DNA of 64,000 nucleotides from an uncultured Phascolarctobacterium sp. Its GTDB lineage: Bacteria > Bacillota > Negativicutes > Acidaminococcales > Acidaminococcaceae. The number at the start of each line of letters is the position of its first letter. Position 1 is the stretch's first letter. The stretch spans positions 1 through 64,000 of the forward strand of contig CASFZG010000006.1 of assembly GCA_949299135.1 (NCBI GenBank), written 5' to 3'. The translations under genes were made by a program, and so were the position numbers. Below the pieces are notes generated by a model. That model saw only the letters and a program-made list of their open reading frames with translations. It was not told the DNA's origin and made no database searches. Below, one piece after another: positions 18,059 to 28,102 of this stretch.

Positions 18059-19210
18059 ATGAAAAACGTAGCTGTTCTTGGCAGTACGGGCTCGATTGGC
18101 AAACAGACGCTGGAAGTGGCGGCTGCTAATCCCGATAAGCTGAAAATAAAAGTGCTGGCGGCGCATGTAAACGACGCTTTGATGGAGGAGCAGATTGAAC
18201 AGTTTGCACCCGATATGGCGGTGTTGACCGATGAAAAGGCGGCGCAGCGTTTAAAAGCGCGTTACAGCGGCAAAACCAGAATACTGGCAGGCAGGGAAGG
18301 CCTGCTGGAAGCAGTTACTTATGACGGCGTCGATACGGTGCTGGCTTCCATGGTTGGTTACGCAGGGCTTTTGCCGACGCTGGAAGCAATTAAGCACGGC
18401 AAGGATATTGCCCTTGCCAACAAGGAAACGCTTGTTGCAGCAGGCAGCATCGTAATGGAAGCCGTAAAAAAACACGGCGTTTCGCTGACGCCTGTTGACA
18501 GCGAGCACAGCGCTATTTTTCAATCGCTGCAGGGCGGCAAAAAAGATGAAGTTAAACGCCTGATTATTACTGCCAGCGGCGGCCCGTTTTTAGGAAAAAC
18601 CAAAGAAGAACTTGCTGATGTAACGCTGGCGCAGTGCTTAAAGCACCCTAACTGGAGCATGGGCAGGAAGATTACTGTGGATTCTTCCACGCTTGCCAAT
18701 AAAGGGCTGGAAGTTATTGAAGCACACTGGCTGTTTGACATGCCTTATGATAAAATAGATGTTGTCGTGCATCCGCAAAGCATCGTGCACAGCATGGTAG
18801 AGTTTAACGACGGCTCCGTCATTGCGCAGATGGGTTTGCCGGATATGCGCCTGCCGATACAGTATGCGTTTTCCTATCCGCAGCGTTACGGCAACGCTTT
18901 TGGGCAGCTTGATTTTGTTAAAGCAGGCACGCTTACATTTTTAGCGCCGGATACGGAAGCGTTTCCCGCGCTTAAAATCGCCGTTGAATGCGGCAGGCAG
19001 GGCGGCACGCTGCCGTGTGCCTTTAACGCCGCTAACGAAGAAGCGGTTTACGCCTTTTTGGACGGCAAAATTAAATATCTTGATATAATTAAGACGATTG
19101 AACATGTCGTTGCCGGGCACAAAAACATTTTGCAGCCCGAGCTGAGCGACATTGAAAATACAGACGCCGCTGCACGTGAAGCAGCGCGCGGATTTTTGAG
19201 CAGCTTGTAA
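18059..19210 (+). CDS. dxr: 1-deoxy-D-xylulose 5-phosphate reductoisomerase
   Basis: The 383-residue enzyme converts DXP to 2-C-methyl-D-erythritol 4-phosphate with NADPH, the first committed step of the MEP isoprenoid route. G-S-T-G-S-I-G-K-Q-T binds NADPH. D-S-E-H-S-A-I-F-Q and H-P-N-W-S-M-G-R-K-I-T-V-D-S-S-T hold the metal and substrate ligands. ATG 18059 is chosen because GGAGG at 18047-18051 is seven bases before it; the earlier ATG at 18053 is too close to the ribosome site. ispG of the same pathway lies two genes downstream. Confidence 0.97.
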   Translation: MKNVAVLGSTGSIGKQTLEVAAANPDKLKIKVLAAHVNDALMEEQIEQFAPDMAVLTDEKAAQRLKARYSGKTRILAGREGLLEAVTYDGVDTVLASMVGYAGLLPTLEAIKHGKDIALANKETLVAAGSIVMEAVKKHGVSLTPVDSEHSAIFQSLQGGKKDEVKRLIITASGGPFLGKTKEELADVTLAQCLKHPNWSMGRKITVDSSTLANKGLEVIEAHWLFDMPYDKIDVVVHPQSIVHSMVEFNDGSVIAQMGLPDMRLPIQYAFSYPQRYGNAFGQLDFVKAGTLTFLAPDTEAFPALKIAVECGRQGGTLPCAFNAANEEAVYAFLDGKIKYLDIIKTIEHVVAGHKNILQPELSDIENTDAAAREAARGFLSSL

Positions 19211-19225
19211 TACAGGAGGAAGTTA

Positions 19226-20242
19226 GTGACAACTTTGCTTGCGGCCCTTTTTGTGTTCGGCGTACTGGTAACGGTACACGAATTCGGGCACTTTATTACC
19301 GCAAAAATGACGGGCATGCGTGTCGATGAATTTGCCATCGGCTTCGGCCCGAACATTTTTCAGAAGAAATATGGCGACACGCTGTACAGTTTAAGGATTA
19401 TCCCGCTGGGCGGGTATAATAAAATTGCCGGCATGGAGCCGGATGAGCCTGCCGATGAGGGCGCGTTCAAGTCCAAGCCGATACCGGCGCGTATGCTGGT
19501 TATACTGGCGGGCGTTTTGATGAATTTTATTTTGCCGGTGTTTTTGTTTACCGGTATTTTTGCAGCCAACGGGTTGGAAGTACCTGTCGATAAGCCGGTG
19601 CTTGGTTATGTAATGCCGGGCAAATCTGCCGTTGAAGCAGGTTTGCAGGCAGGCGACAAAATTTTGGCTGTTGGCGGCAAGCCTGTAGCTACGTGGTCCG
19701 AAATGGTTACGGAGCTGAATGCTTACGGCGAAAATGAAGTTACGCTGACGGCTGAGCGCAACGGCGTGACGAAGGATTACACCTTAAAACCGGAATTTGA
19801 TAAGGATTACGGCAAAGCGCTGGTAGGCATTTCGCCGCAGGTTGAGCATAAGGACTTCGGCATTTTTGAATCCCTGCAAATGGGCTTTAAATATACATAC
19901 TACATTATGGTGATGATGCTGGACGGTTTGTATAAAATCGTAACCGGCGCTGCCCCGGCAGATGTTACCGGCCCTATCGGCATTGCCAAAATAGCGGGCG
20001 AGGCTGCGGAAAGCGGCTGGATGCCGCTGCTGAACCTTGTCGGGCTTTTAAGCATCAACCTTGGCATTATCAATTTGCTGCCGCTGCCAGCACTGGACGG
20101 CGGGCATTTTGTGCTTTTGATTTTGGAAGCGCTGCGCGGCAAACCGTTGGGCGAAAGAGCGGCGACGATGATTCAAAGCATCGGCGTCGGTTTGATTCTG
20201 ACTTTAACCGTGTGGGCAATTTTCAGTGATATATCCAGATAA
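19226..20242 (+). CDS. rseP: RIP metalloprotease RseP (site-2 protease)
   Basis: The 338-residue membrane zinc protease cleaves substrates within the inner membrane and usually acts in envelope-stress signalling. The first helix carries H18-E19-F-G-H22, the zinc motif. A single PDZ domain spans about 120-200, and the C-terminal L-P-A-L-D-G-G-H supplies the third ligand region. GTG 19226 is the start with GGAGG upstream. Position between dxr and ispG is the usual one in Firmicutes. Confidence 0.95.
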   Translation: MTTLLAALFVFGVLVTVHEFGHFITAKMTGMRVDEFAIGFGPNIFQKKYGDTLYSLRIIPLGGYNKIAGMEPDEPADEGAFKSKPIPARMLVILAGVLMNFILPVFLFTGIFAANGLEVPVDKPVLGYVMPGKSAVEAGLQAGDKILAVGGKPVATWSEMVTELNAYGENEVTLTAERNGVTKDYTLKPEFDKDYGKALVGISPQVEHKDFGIFESLQMGFKYTYYIMVMMLDGLYKIVTGAAPADVTGPIGIAKIAGEAAESGWMPLLNLVGLLSINLGIINLLPLPALDGGHFVLLILEALRGKPLGERAATMIQSIGVGLILTLTVWAIFSDISR

Positions 20243-20253
20243 AGAGGTGCCTG

Positions 20254-21324
20254 ATGGAACGCAGGAAAACAAGGCAAATAATGTTGGGCAATGTAAAAAT
20301 CGGCGGCGGCGCGCCCGTTGCCGTGCAGTCCATGACCAACACCAGAACGGATGACGCGGCGGCAACGCTGGCGCAGATTAACGAGCTGGCGGCGGCAGGC
20401 TGTGACATTGTGCGCTGCGCCGTACCGGATATGGCAGCGGCGGAAGCGCTGAAAGAGATTTGCAAAAACAGCCCGATACCGGTAATTGCCGATATCCATT
20501 TTGATTATAAACTGGCACTGGCGGCGGTGGAAGCAGGCATCAGCGGCCTGCGCCTGAACCCGGGAAACATCGGCGGCGACGATAAGGTGCGTGCCGTGGT
20601 GGAAGCGGTTAAGCCGTTGAACATACCAATCCGCATCGGCGTAAATGCCGGTTCACTGCCTAAAGATTTGCTGGAAAAATACGGGCATCCCACGCCGGAA
20701 GCGCTGGTTGAAGCGGCATGGCGGCACATCCGTATTTTGGAAAGCATGGATTACCGCAACATTAAAATATCGCTTAAAGCGCATGACGTGCCTTTAACTA
20801 TTGCTGCTTACCGTTTGCTTGCTTCGCAGTGCGATTATCCGCTGCATGTTGGCATAACGGAGGCAGGCACTGTAAACTCCGGCATTATCAAATCGGCAGT
20901 TGGCATTGGCACGCTGCTGGCTGAAGGCATCGGCGACACCATCCGCGTATCGCTGACGGGCAACCCGGTGGAAGAAGTTAAAACCGGTTTTGCTATTTTA
21001 AAAGCGCTGGGTCTGCGTGAATACGGCCCGACATTAATTTCGTGCCCGACCTGCGGCAGGACGAGGATTAACCTTGAAAAGCTGGCGCTGACGGTGGAAA
21101 AGAAGCTGGCGGATATTACCGAACCGATAACCGTTGCCGTTATGGGCTGTGTGGTTAACGGCCCGGGCGAAGCGCGCGAAGCCGACGTTGGCATTGCGGG
21201 CGGTATCGGCGAAGGGCTTTTGTTCCGCAAGGGCGAAATTTTGCGCAAGGTGCGCGAAGATGAAATTGTTGATGAATTATTTAAAGAAATAGACAAAATT
21301 TTGACGGAAAGGAAGAATAAATAA
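20254..21324 (+). CDS. ispG: 4-hydroxy-3-methylbut-2-enyl diphosphate synthase
   Basis: The 356-residue [4Fe-4S] enzyme (GcpE) carries out the penultimate MEP-pathway step, MEcPP to HMBPP, with two electrons from ferredoxin or flavodoxin. The cluster ligands are C264, C267, C299 and E306 (S-C-P-T-C-G-R-T and [10 protein letters not shown]). The N-terminal barrel contains V-Q-S-M-T-N-T. The ferredoxin gene at 16100 is a possible donor. The stop overlaps the proS start by one base. Confidence 0.97.
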   Translation: MERRKTRQIMLGNVKIGGGAPVAVQSMTNTRTDDAAATLAQINELAAAGCDIVRCAVPDMAAAEALKEICKNSPIPVIADIHFDYKLALAAVEAGISGLRLNPGNIGGDDKVRAVVEAVKPLNIPIRIGVNAGSLPKDLLEKYGHPTPEALVEAAWRHIRILESMDYRNIKISLKAHDVPLTIAAYRLLASQCDYPLHVGITEAGTVNSGIIKSAVGIGTLLAEGIGDTIRVSLTGNPVEEVKTGFAILKALGLREYGPTLISCPTCGRTRINLEKLALTVEKKLADITEPITVAVMGCVVNGPGEAREADVGIAGGIGEGLLFRKGEILRKVREDEIVDELFKEIDKILTERKNK

Positions 21325-23051
21325 TGAGAGTATCCCAAATGTACGCTCCTACTTTAAGGGAAGTTCCCGCCGAAGCGGAGGTTATCAGCCATCAGCTGAT
21401 GCTGCGCGCAGGCTTTATACGTAAAGCAGCCGGAGGTATTTACAGCTATCTGCCTTTGGCATGGCGCGTGCTGAAAAAAATAGAAAACATTGTGCGCGAG
21501 GAAATGGACGCTACCGGTGCGCAGGAACTTTTAATGCCGATTGTGCAGCCTGCGGAAATCTGGCAGGAAAGCGGCCGCTGGGATGTTTACGGACAGGAAA
21601 TGTTTAAGCTGATGGACCGCCATGAAAGGCCGTTCAGCCTTGGCCCGACGCACGAAGAAATGGTAACTACCCTTATCCGTCAGGACGTGCGCTCTTACAG
21701 GCAGCTTCCTTTATGTGTTTACCAGATTCAGAACAAATACCGCGACGAAAAAAGACCGCGTTTCGGCCTTCTGCGCGGGCGCGAATTTATTATGAAGGAC
21801 GCTTATTCCTTTGATAAAAATGTTGAAGGTTTGGATGTTTCCTATCAGAAAATGTATGACGCTTACAGCAAGGTGTTTACGCGCTGCGGTTTGAACTTCC
21901 GCCCGGTTGAAGCAGATTCCGGAGCGATTGGCGGCAGCGGCTCGCACGAGTTTACCGTTATTGCAAACAGCGGCGAAAACGAAATTGTTTTCTGCAGCAA
22001 ATGCGATTACGCAGCCAATGTTGAAAAAGCGGAACTGAAACCGATTGCAGCGGCTGACGAAGAAGTTAAACCGATGGAAAAGGTTGTTACACCGGAATGC
22101 AAAACCATTGCAGCTGTTTGCGAATATCTGAAACTGCCTGTCGACCATTCCGTTAAAGCTGTTGCCTATAACAGCAATAAAGGTTTGATTTTGTGCTTTG
22201 TACGCGGCGACCATGAAGTTAACGAAATTAAAATCGTCAACACCTGCGGCGTGCTGGAAGACAGCCTGGAAATGGCCAGCGAAGAACAGCTTACCGCTGC
22301 CGGCACCGTTGGCGGTTATATGGGCCCGGTTGGCATTGACCTTACCAAAGCTACCGTTGTTGTTGACAGCACCGTTATGAATATGCACAACATCTGCTGC
22401 GGCGCTAACGAAGAAGGCTATCACTTTGTGAATGTTGACCCGAAACGTGATTTTAACGTAACCTATGTTGCCGATATCCGCATGATTCAGGAAGGCGACC
22501 CCTGCCCGCACTGCGGCGCGCCGGTTGTTAAGGCACGCGGCATTGAAGTAGGCCAGGTATTTAAACTGTTTACCAAATATAGCGAAGCGCTGCACGCAAC
22601 CTTCCTTGATGAAGAAGGCAAGGAATGCCCGATGGTTATGGGCTGCTACGGCATCGGCGTAAGCCGCACCATGGCTGCTGCCATTGAACAGAACCACGAC
22701 GAAAACGGCATCATCTGGCCAGTAACCATTGCACCGTATGAAGTGCTGGTTGTGCCGATGAACGCTAAAGATAAAGAATCCCGGGATAAAGCGGAAGCCA
22801 TTTACGAGGAACTTAAAGCTGCCGGTGTGGAAACCGTTATTGACGACCGCAACGAGCGCCCGGGCGTTAAATTTAAGGACGCCGACTTAATCGGCTATCC
22901 GGTACGTGTTGTAGTTGGCCCGAAAACTCTGGCAAACGGCCAGCTGGAAGTTAAAATCCGCAAAAACGGCGAAATTAAATATTTGCCGTTGGACGGCGAT
23001 TATGTAGCCGGTATTAAAAATATTCTGGCGGAGCTGGCTGTTAACGCTTAA
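21324..23051 (+). CDS. proS: Prolyl-tRNA synthetase, bacterial type with editing domain
   Basis: The 575-residue class II synthetase charges tRNA-Pro. Motif 2 ([18 protein letters not shown]) and motif 3 ([12 protein letters not shown]) are clear. A YbaK-like insertion of about 170 residues (near 230-400) is the site that removes mischarged alanine in bacterial ProRS. A C-terminal anticodon-binding domain follows. The length is normal for the bacterial form. The start overlaps ispG by one base. Confidence 0.97.
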   Translation: MRVSQMYAPTLREVPAEAEVISHQLMLRAGFIRKAAGGIYSYLPLAWRVLKKIENIVREEMDATGAQELLMPIVQPAEIWQESGRWDVYGQEMFKLMDRHERPFSLGPTHEEMVTTLIRQDVRSYRQLPLCVYQIQNKYRDEKRPRFGLLRGREFIMKDAYSFDKNVEGLDVSYQKMYDAYSKVFTRCGLNFRPVEADSGAIGGSGSHEFTVIANSGENEIVFCSKCDYAANVEKAELKPIAAADEEVKPMEKVVTPECKTIAAVCEYLKLPVDHSVKAVAYNSNKGLILCFVRGDHEVNEIKIVNTCGVLEDSLEMASEEQLTAAGTVGGYMGPVGIDLTKATVVVDSTVMNMHNICCGANEEGYHFVNVDPKRDFNVTYVADIRMIQEGDPCPHCGAPVVKARGIEVGQVFKLFTKYSEALHATFLDEEGKECPMVMGCYGIGVSRTMAAAIEQNHDENGIIWPVTIAPYEVLVVPMNAKDKESRDKAEAIYEELKAAGVETVIDDRNERPGVKFKDADLIGYPVRVVVGPKTLANGQLEVKIRKNGEIKYLPLDGDYVAGIKNILAELAVNA

Positions 23052-23071
23052 TTTTGTTGGAGGTGTTTCGT

Positions 23072-23782
23072 ATGATGGAGCACTTTGCCTTTAATGTCCA
23101 TAACTGGGACATGATTCTGCGCCTGCTGGTTGCCACGGTTTTAGGCGGCGCTGTCGGTATCGAACGCGGCAGCGGCGACCGCCCGGCAGGCTTCAGGACG
23201 CACATACTGGTGTGTGTCGGCTCGGCGCTGATTATGCTGGTATCCATGTACGGTTTTGACGATACTTACGTCAGCGGTATCAGCAACGCCAACAACAGGG
23301 ACTCGGCGCGTATTGCGGCGCAGGTTGTCAGCGGCATCGGCTTTTTAGGTGCGGGCACTATTATGCACGAGGGCGTAACGGTGCGCGGGCTGACGACGGC
23401 GGCGAGTCTGTGGATGGTATCTGCTATCGGCCTTGCGGCCGGTGCGGGTATGTATGTGCTTAGTTTCGTATCGACTGCAATTATGCTGATAACGCTGGTG
23501 TCGTTCCGCAAATGGGAAAAACGCTTCGGTGTTGCTGCCAGCAACGGACGACGTTATATCCGCATTGTGGCGAACAATGAACCGGGAATTATAACAAATA
23601 TTACTTCGTATCTGGCGGAAAACGACATTAAGGTTAAAACCCTGAATGTCAAAAACAACGCGCAGAAAAACGAGGTTGTGCTTGAGCTTTATTTAAAAAT
23701 CGGCAAGAACGCCGATAAAGAAGGAGTTGCCCGCGGGCTGCAAAGCATCAGCGGCATTATTACGATTGAAAATATAGGTTAA
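23072..23782 (+). CDS. MgtC/SapB family membrane protein with C-terminal ACT-like domain
   Basis: The ~236-residue protein belongs to the MgtC/SapB family. Four or five membrane segments lie in the first 140 residues, with the signature G-G-A-V-G-I-E-R-G and G-I-G-F-L-G-A-G-T-I-M-H-E-G-V-T-V-R-G-L. A soluble C-terminal part looks like an ACT-type fold (E-P-G-I-I-T-N-I-T-S-Y-L-A). Family members affect magnesium or acid adaptation and ATP synthase, but the role here is unknown. ATG 23072 is preferred, eight bases after GGAGG. It splits the usual proS-polC pair. Confidence 0.88.
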   Translation: MMEHFAFNVHNWDMILRLLVATVLGGAVGIERGSGDRPAGFRTHILVCVGSALIMLVSMYGFDDTYVSGISNANNRDSARIAAQVVSGIGFLGAGTIMHEGVTVRGLTTAASLWMVSAIGLAAGAGMYVLSFVSTAIMLITLVSFRKWEKRFGVAASNGRRYIRIVANNEPGIITNITSYLAENDIKVKTLNVKNNAQKNEVVLELYLKIGKNADKEGVARGLQSISGIITIENIG

Positions 23783-23800
23783 TTTTATGGAAGGTAAGGT

Positions 23801-26800
23801 ATGAAGGCTAAATATTGCATTATCCCCGATACAGCCAAGTTTTTTGAATTTTTAGCCGGATTGTCCTTGACGGAGTCAGACCTTTTGCATACCCGCCTTA
23901 TCCGCCCGCTGAAAATTCTGGTGGATGTTGAAGGGGCGGAATGGGAAATTGAGTATAAGGCTGCTGCTCCGGTTGAAGAAAGGCTTACTTTGGCAGTGGC
24001 AGAAAAACTTGCCGCTGCTTTTTCTTTGCACGGCGGCGTTAAATTTACCTGCTGCAATGCGGAGGTAAATACCAAAACGGCAGTTAACGGAAAGGCGAAG
24101 GCGGACGAAGTGCCGCTGCCGCCAGAACCGCAGGAAGAAACGGAATTTGTTGTAACCGATTGCAGCGGCCAGCCCGTGCCAGAGGAAATACCTCTGCCGG
24201 AAGAACCGCCGCAGAACGATTTGGAAGGTTACACCTATGACGAGCAAGGCAGCTGCGGTAGTGAGGCTGATGCCGAATTTGCCAAAGCATACGAACTTTT
24301 GTACGGCAACGGCAAAAAAGATGATAATCTGCTGTGGGGCAAGCGCATTAAAGGCAAGCCGCGCCCGCTGGATGACATTACCGAAGACGAAAACAACGTT
24401 GTTGTGGAAGGCCAGTTTGTAAAATGCTTCGATAAGGACGGCGTGCTGACTTCGTTTAATGAGCGCGAGCTGCGCACCGGACGCATTAAGCTGACCTTTA
24501 ATTTAAGCGACGATACCAACGGCATTTACGTTAATATGTACTTTGATACGCTGGAAGAATGCCATAAGTTTAAGGGCAGCATCAAGCCGGGCGTTTACCT
24601 GCGAATTATGGGCGACGCAAGACGCGACCGTTATGCCTTTGAGGAGATGGCGATTGAGCCGAAGGGCATTATGCGTATTGAAAAAGAAGAACGCATGGAT
24701 AACGCCGAGGTTAAAAGGGTAGAACTGCACTGCCATACCAAGATGAGTAAGCTGGACGCTCTGACGCCTATGGAAGATTTGGTTAAAAAGGCAATCAAAT
24801 GGGGGCATAAGGCGCTGGCAATTACCGACCACGGCGTAGTGCAGGCATTCCCGTTCTGTTATGACGCCGCCGAAGGCAGCGATTTGAAGCTGATTTTCGG
24901 CATGGAAGGGTATCTCATCAGCGACAGCGGTGTTGAAGGCGCCGATATTGAACCGACGGATAGCCTGAAACCCAAACGCGGCAAAAAAACGCCGCTTGAC
25001 CATATTATCATTCTGGCTAAAAATGAAACCGGACTGCGTAATTTGTACAAACTGGTTACACTGAGCCATTTAAAATATTACAACAACCGCCCTGCACTGC
25101 CGCGCGCCATTATTCAGGAGCACCGCGACGGTTTGATTTTGGGTTCTGCCTGCGAAGCGGGTGAGCTTTACCGCGCCGTAAGGGCAGGCAAGAGCGACGA
25201 AGAACTGATGAAAATAGCATCGTTCTATGATTATCTGGAAATTCAGCCGTTGGGCAACAATATGTACCTGGTGCGCGAAAATAAATGTACCATTGATGAT
25301 TTGAAGGCTTACAACCGCAAAATTTACGAGCTTGGCAAACAGATGGGCAAAATGACCGTTGCTACCTGCGACGTGCATTTCTTAAACCCGGAAGACAGTA
25401 AGTTCCGCACAATTTTGCAGGGCGTGCAGCATTACCGCGATGCTGACGAACAGCCGCCGCTGTATTACCGCACGACGGAAGAAATGCTGGCGGAATTTGA
25501 ATATCTCGGCAAAGACGTTGCTTACGAAATTTGCGTAACCAACCCGAATAAAGTTGCCGATATGGTTGATAAAATTAAGCCGGTGCCTGACCGCGATCAG
25601 CTTTATTCTCCTTCGATACCGGGCGCGGTGGAAGCGCTGCCACAGATGGTTTACGACAAGGCGCACGAATGGTACGGCGACGAGCTGCCGGAAATTGTAG
25701 AAGAACGAATTAAAACAGAACTTCATTCCATTATCAGCAACGGTTTTGCGATTTTGTACTACATTGCGCACAAGCTGGTGCGTAAATCACTGGACGACGG
25801 TTATCTGGTAGGTTCCAGGGGGTCGGTAGGTTCATCATTGGTTGCTACGCTGATTGACATTACCGAAGTTAATCCGCTGGCGCCGCATTACCGTTGCCCC
25901 AAATGCCGTTACAGCGAATTTTTTACCAATAACGAATATGCTTCCGGCTTCGACCTGCCGGAGAAAGACTGTCCGCACTGCGGAACACCGATGTGGCGCG
26001 ACGGGCACAACATTCCGTTTGCCGTATTTCTTGGCTTCCACGGCGACAAGGTTCCTGATATCGACCTTAACTTCTCCGGCGAATATCAGCCGGTGGCGCA
26101 TAAATACACCGAAGAACTGTTCGGGCGCGATAATGTTTGCCGCGCCGGTACGATATCGACGGTGGCAAGCAAAACCGCCTATGGTTATGTGCGCAAATAT
26201 TATGAGGAAAAGGGGCTGACCAAACACCCGGCATTTATGGCGGGTCTTGTTGAAGGCATTGCCGGGCTGAAACGCACAACGGGCCAGCATCCGGGCGGCA
26301 TTATGGTTGTGCCGCGCAACATGGATATTCATTACATCACGCCGATGAACCATCCTGCCGATGAAAAAGACAGCCCGACGGTAACGACACACTTCGATTA
26401 CCATTCTATCAACGACAGGCTTGTTAAGCTTGATATACTCGGACACGATGACCCGACGGTTATCAAGCTGCTGGAAGAATTTACGCATATCAAGCCGACC
26501 AAAATTCCTATTGGCGACGAAGCCACGATGTCTATCTTCCGTAATACGGAAGCACTGGGCGTAACACCGGACCAGATTAACAGCAGCGTCGGCACATACG
26601 GCATACCTGAATTTGGTACACGCTTTGTACGCCAGATGGTTGAGGACGTACAGCCGAAAAACTTCGGCCAGATAGTGCGCGTATCCGGTTATTCTCACGG
26701 TACGGACGTATGGCTGAACAACGCGCAGGATTTGATTAAGGAAGGCAAGCCGCCTGAAGATACCATCGCCACGCGCGACGACGTTATGAATAATCTTATC

Positions 26801-27487
26801 GCCATGGGCGTTGAGCCGAGCCTAGCGTTTAAAACGATGGAATATGTGCGTAAGGGCAAGGCTGCCAAAAACGGATTAGAGCCGAAAATGCTGGAAGCTA
26901 TGAAAGAAGCGGGCGTTCCGGAATGGTTTAAAAAATCGTGCGAAACGGTTAAATATCTGTTCCCAAAAGCACACGCCATTGCTTATGTTTTGATGGCTTA
27001 CCGCATTGCTTACTGTAAGGTGCATTACCCAAAAGAATTTTACGCCGCATATTTCAGCGTGCGCGCGCCGGAATTTGACGCAACCTATATCGCCAAGGGC
27101 AAAGAATACATGAAGCGTTTTATTAAAGACGTGTATGCTCAGGGCGGCAAGGCCAACAACAGGGATAAGGATACCGTAACGTATCTTGAACTTGCGGTTG
27201 AGATGATGGAACGCGGCTTTGAATTTGAGCCGATTGATTTGTATAAATCACATGCTACGCGCTTTTTGCCTACGGAAAAAGGCGTGCGCATACCGCTCGG
27301 CGCGTTAAGCGGCATCGGTACGGCGGCAGCGTTAAGCATCGACGAAGCACGCAAAACGGGCGTACCGTTCATCTCTCAGGAGGATTTGCGCGTACGTTCC
27401 AAAGTATCAAAATCGGTAATCGATAAACTGGCAGAGTACGGCACCTTAAAAGACCTGCCGGAAAATGACCAGATAGATTTGTTTTAA
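23801..27487 (+). CDS. polC: DNA polymerase III PolC-type, lacking the exonuclease domain
   Basis: The 1228-residue protein is a PolC family replicase. After a ~190-residue N-terminal region comes an OB fold (about 195-300), then the PHP domain from H310-C-H312-T-K-M-S, a polymerase core with G-S-R-G-S-V-G-S-S near 670, a zinc finger with two C-x2-C pairs near 700-725, and the catalytic P752-D753-I-D755-L-N. In Bacillus PolC (about 1440 residues) a DnaQ-like 3'-5' exonuclease of ~170-190 residues is inserted in the PHP domain. Here only ~33 residues (367-400) separate F-G-M-E-G from D-H-I-I-I-L-A-K-N-E. The shorter length fits loss of that domain, so proofreading must come from elsewhere. Confidence 0.95.
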   Translation: MKAKYCIIPDTAKFFEFLAGLSLTESDLLHTRLIRPLKILVDVEGAEWEIEYKAAAPVEERLTLAVAEKLAAAFSLHGGVKFTCCNAEVNTKTAVNGKAKADEVPLPPEPQEETEFVVTDCSGQPVPEEIPLPEEPPQNDLEGYTYDEQGSCGSEADAEFAKAYELLYGNGKKDDNLLWGKRIKGKPRPLDDITEDENNVVVEGQFVKCFDKDGVLTSFNERELRTGRIKLTFNLSDDTNGIYVNMYFDTLEECHKFKGSIKPGVYLRIMGDARRDRYAFEEMAIEPKGIMRIEKEERMDNAEVKRVELHCHTKMSKLDALTPMEDLVKKAIKWGHKALAITDHGVVQAFPFCYDAAEGSDLKLIFGMEGYLISDSGVEGADIEPTDSLKPKRGKKTPLDHIIILAKNETGLRNLYKLVTLSHLKYYNNRPALPRAIIQEHRDGLILGSACEAGELYRAVRAGKSDEELMKIASFYDYLEIQPLGNNMYLVRENKCTIDDLKAYNRKIYELGKQMGKMTVATCDVHFLNPEDSKFRTILQGVQHYRDADEQPPLYYRTTEEMLAEFEYLGKDVAYEICVTNPNKVADMVDKIKPVPDRDQLYSPSIPGAVEALPQMVYDKAHEWYGDELPEIVEERIKTELHSIISNGFAILYYIAHKLVRKSLDDGYLVGSRGSVGSSLVATLIDITEVNPLAPHYRCPKCRYSEFFTNNEYASGFDLPEKDCPHCGTPMWRDGHNIPFAVFLGFHGDKVPDIDLNFSGEYQPVAHKYTEELFGRDNVCRAGTISTVASKTAYGYVRKYYEEKGLTKHPAFMAGLVEGIAGLKRTTGQHPGGIMVVPRNMDIHYITPMNHPADEKDSPTVTTHFDYHSINDRLVKLDILGHDDPTVIKLLEEFTHIKPTKIPIGDEATMSIFRNTEALGVTPDQINSSVGTYGIPEFGTRFVRQMVEDVQPKNFGQIVRVSGYSHGTDVWLNNAQDLIKEGKPPEDTIATRDDVMNNLIAMGVEPSLAFKTMEYVRKGKAAKNGLEPKMLEAMKEAGVPEWFKKSCETVKYLFPKAHAIAYVLMAYRIAYCKVHYPKEFYAAYFSVRAPEFDATYIAKGKEYMKRFIKDVYAQGGKANNRDKDTVTYLELAVEMMERGFEFEPIDLYKSHATRFLPTEKGVRIPLGALSGIGTAAALSIDEARKTGVPFISQEDLRVRSKVSKSVIDKLAEYGTLKDLPENDQIDLF

Positions 27488-27499
27488 AGGAGGTCCATT

Positions 27500-27958
27500 A
27501 TGTTAGAAGCAGGAATGAAAGCGCCGGATTTTACGCTGGAGGATAAAGACGGCAACGAGGTTTCGCTGCACGATTTTGCAGGTAAAAAAGTGGTTGTGTA
27601 TTTTTACCCGAAGGATTCTACGCCGGGCTGTACCCGTCAGGCATGTGCCTTCCGCAACAATTATGGCGAATATAAACAGCTGGGCGTGGAGGTTATAGGT
27701 ATCAGTAAGGACAGTGTAAAATCGCACAGCAATTTTGCCGCCAAACAGGAGCTGCCGTTTATTTTGCTGAGCGACCCCGAACGCAAAGCCATTGAAGCCT
27801 TTGGCGTATGGCAGGAAAAGAAAATGTACGGCAAGGTAAGCATGGGCGTTGTACGCAGCACCTTCATTATCGACGAGAACGGCGTGATTGAAAAGGTTTA
27901 CCCAAAAGCCAAACCTGATACCAACGCTGAAGAAATTCTGGCGTACTTAAAAGGTTGA
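27500..27958 (+). CDS. bcp: Thioredoxin-dependent peroxiredoxin, BCP/PrxQ type
   Basis: The 152-residue cytoplasmic enzyme reduces hydrogen peroxide and organic hydroperoxides with thioredoxin. The active site P-K-D-S-T-P-G-C44-T-R-Q-A-C49 shows both peroxidatic and resolving cysteines five apart, the two-Cys atypical PrxQ form. AAGGAGG precedes the ATG, 12 bases after polC. It is inserted between polC and rimP, which are adjacent in many Firmicutes. Confidence 0.96.
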   Translation: MLEAGMKAPDFTLEDKDGNEVSLHDFAGKKVVVYFYPKDSTPGCTRQACAFRNNYGEYKQLGVEVIGISKDSVKSHSNFAAKQELPFILLSDPERKAIEAFGVWQEKKMYGKVSMGVVRSTFIIDENGVIEKVYPKAKPDTNAEEILAYLKG

Positions 27959-27982
27959 TTTGTTAATTTTAATACAAAAAAC

Positions 27983-28011
27983 TTGTCAGCAAACAAGTAT
28001 AATGGTATAAT
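27983..28011 (+). promoter_or_regulatory. Strong promoter of the rimP-nusA-infB operon
   Basis: TTGTCA (27983-27988), a 17-base spacer and TATAAT (28006-28011) with an upstream TGG extended -10 give a near-consensus sigma-A promoter. A second TATAAT lies eight bases earlier, which could allow alternative starts. Confidence 0.82.
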
Positions 28012-28042
28012 ATATTAAGAAAAATTATGACTTCTTTTGAGA

Positions 28043-28065
28043 GAGTGGGTATTTTACCCGCTCTT
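28043..28065 (+). promoter_or_regulatory. Leader hairpin upstream of rimP
   Basis: AGAGTGGGTA (28043-28052) pairs with TACCCGCTCT (28056-28065) over ten base pairs with a TTT loop. It is followed by TTCCTCTT, a poor U run. It lies in the leader of the NusA operon, so it may be an attenuator or NusA-responsive element. This is a position-based inference. Confidence 0.5.
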
Positions 28066-28102
28066 TCCTCTTATAGGGGCAGGAAAAAGCGGAGGTGAAT
28101 AT

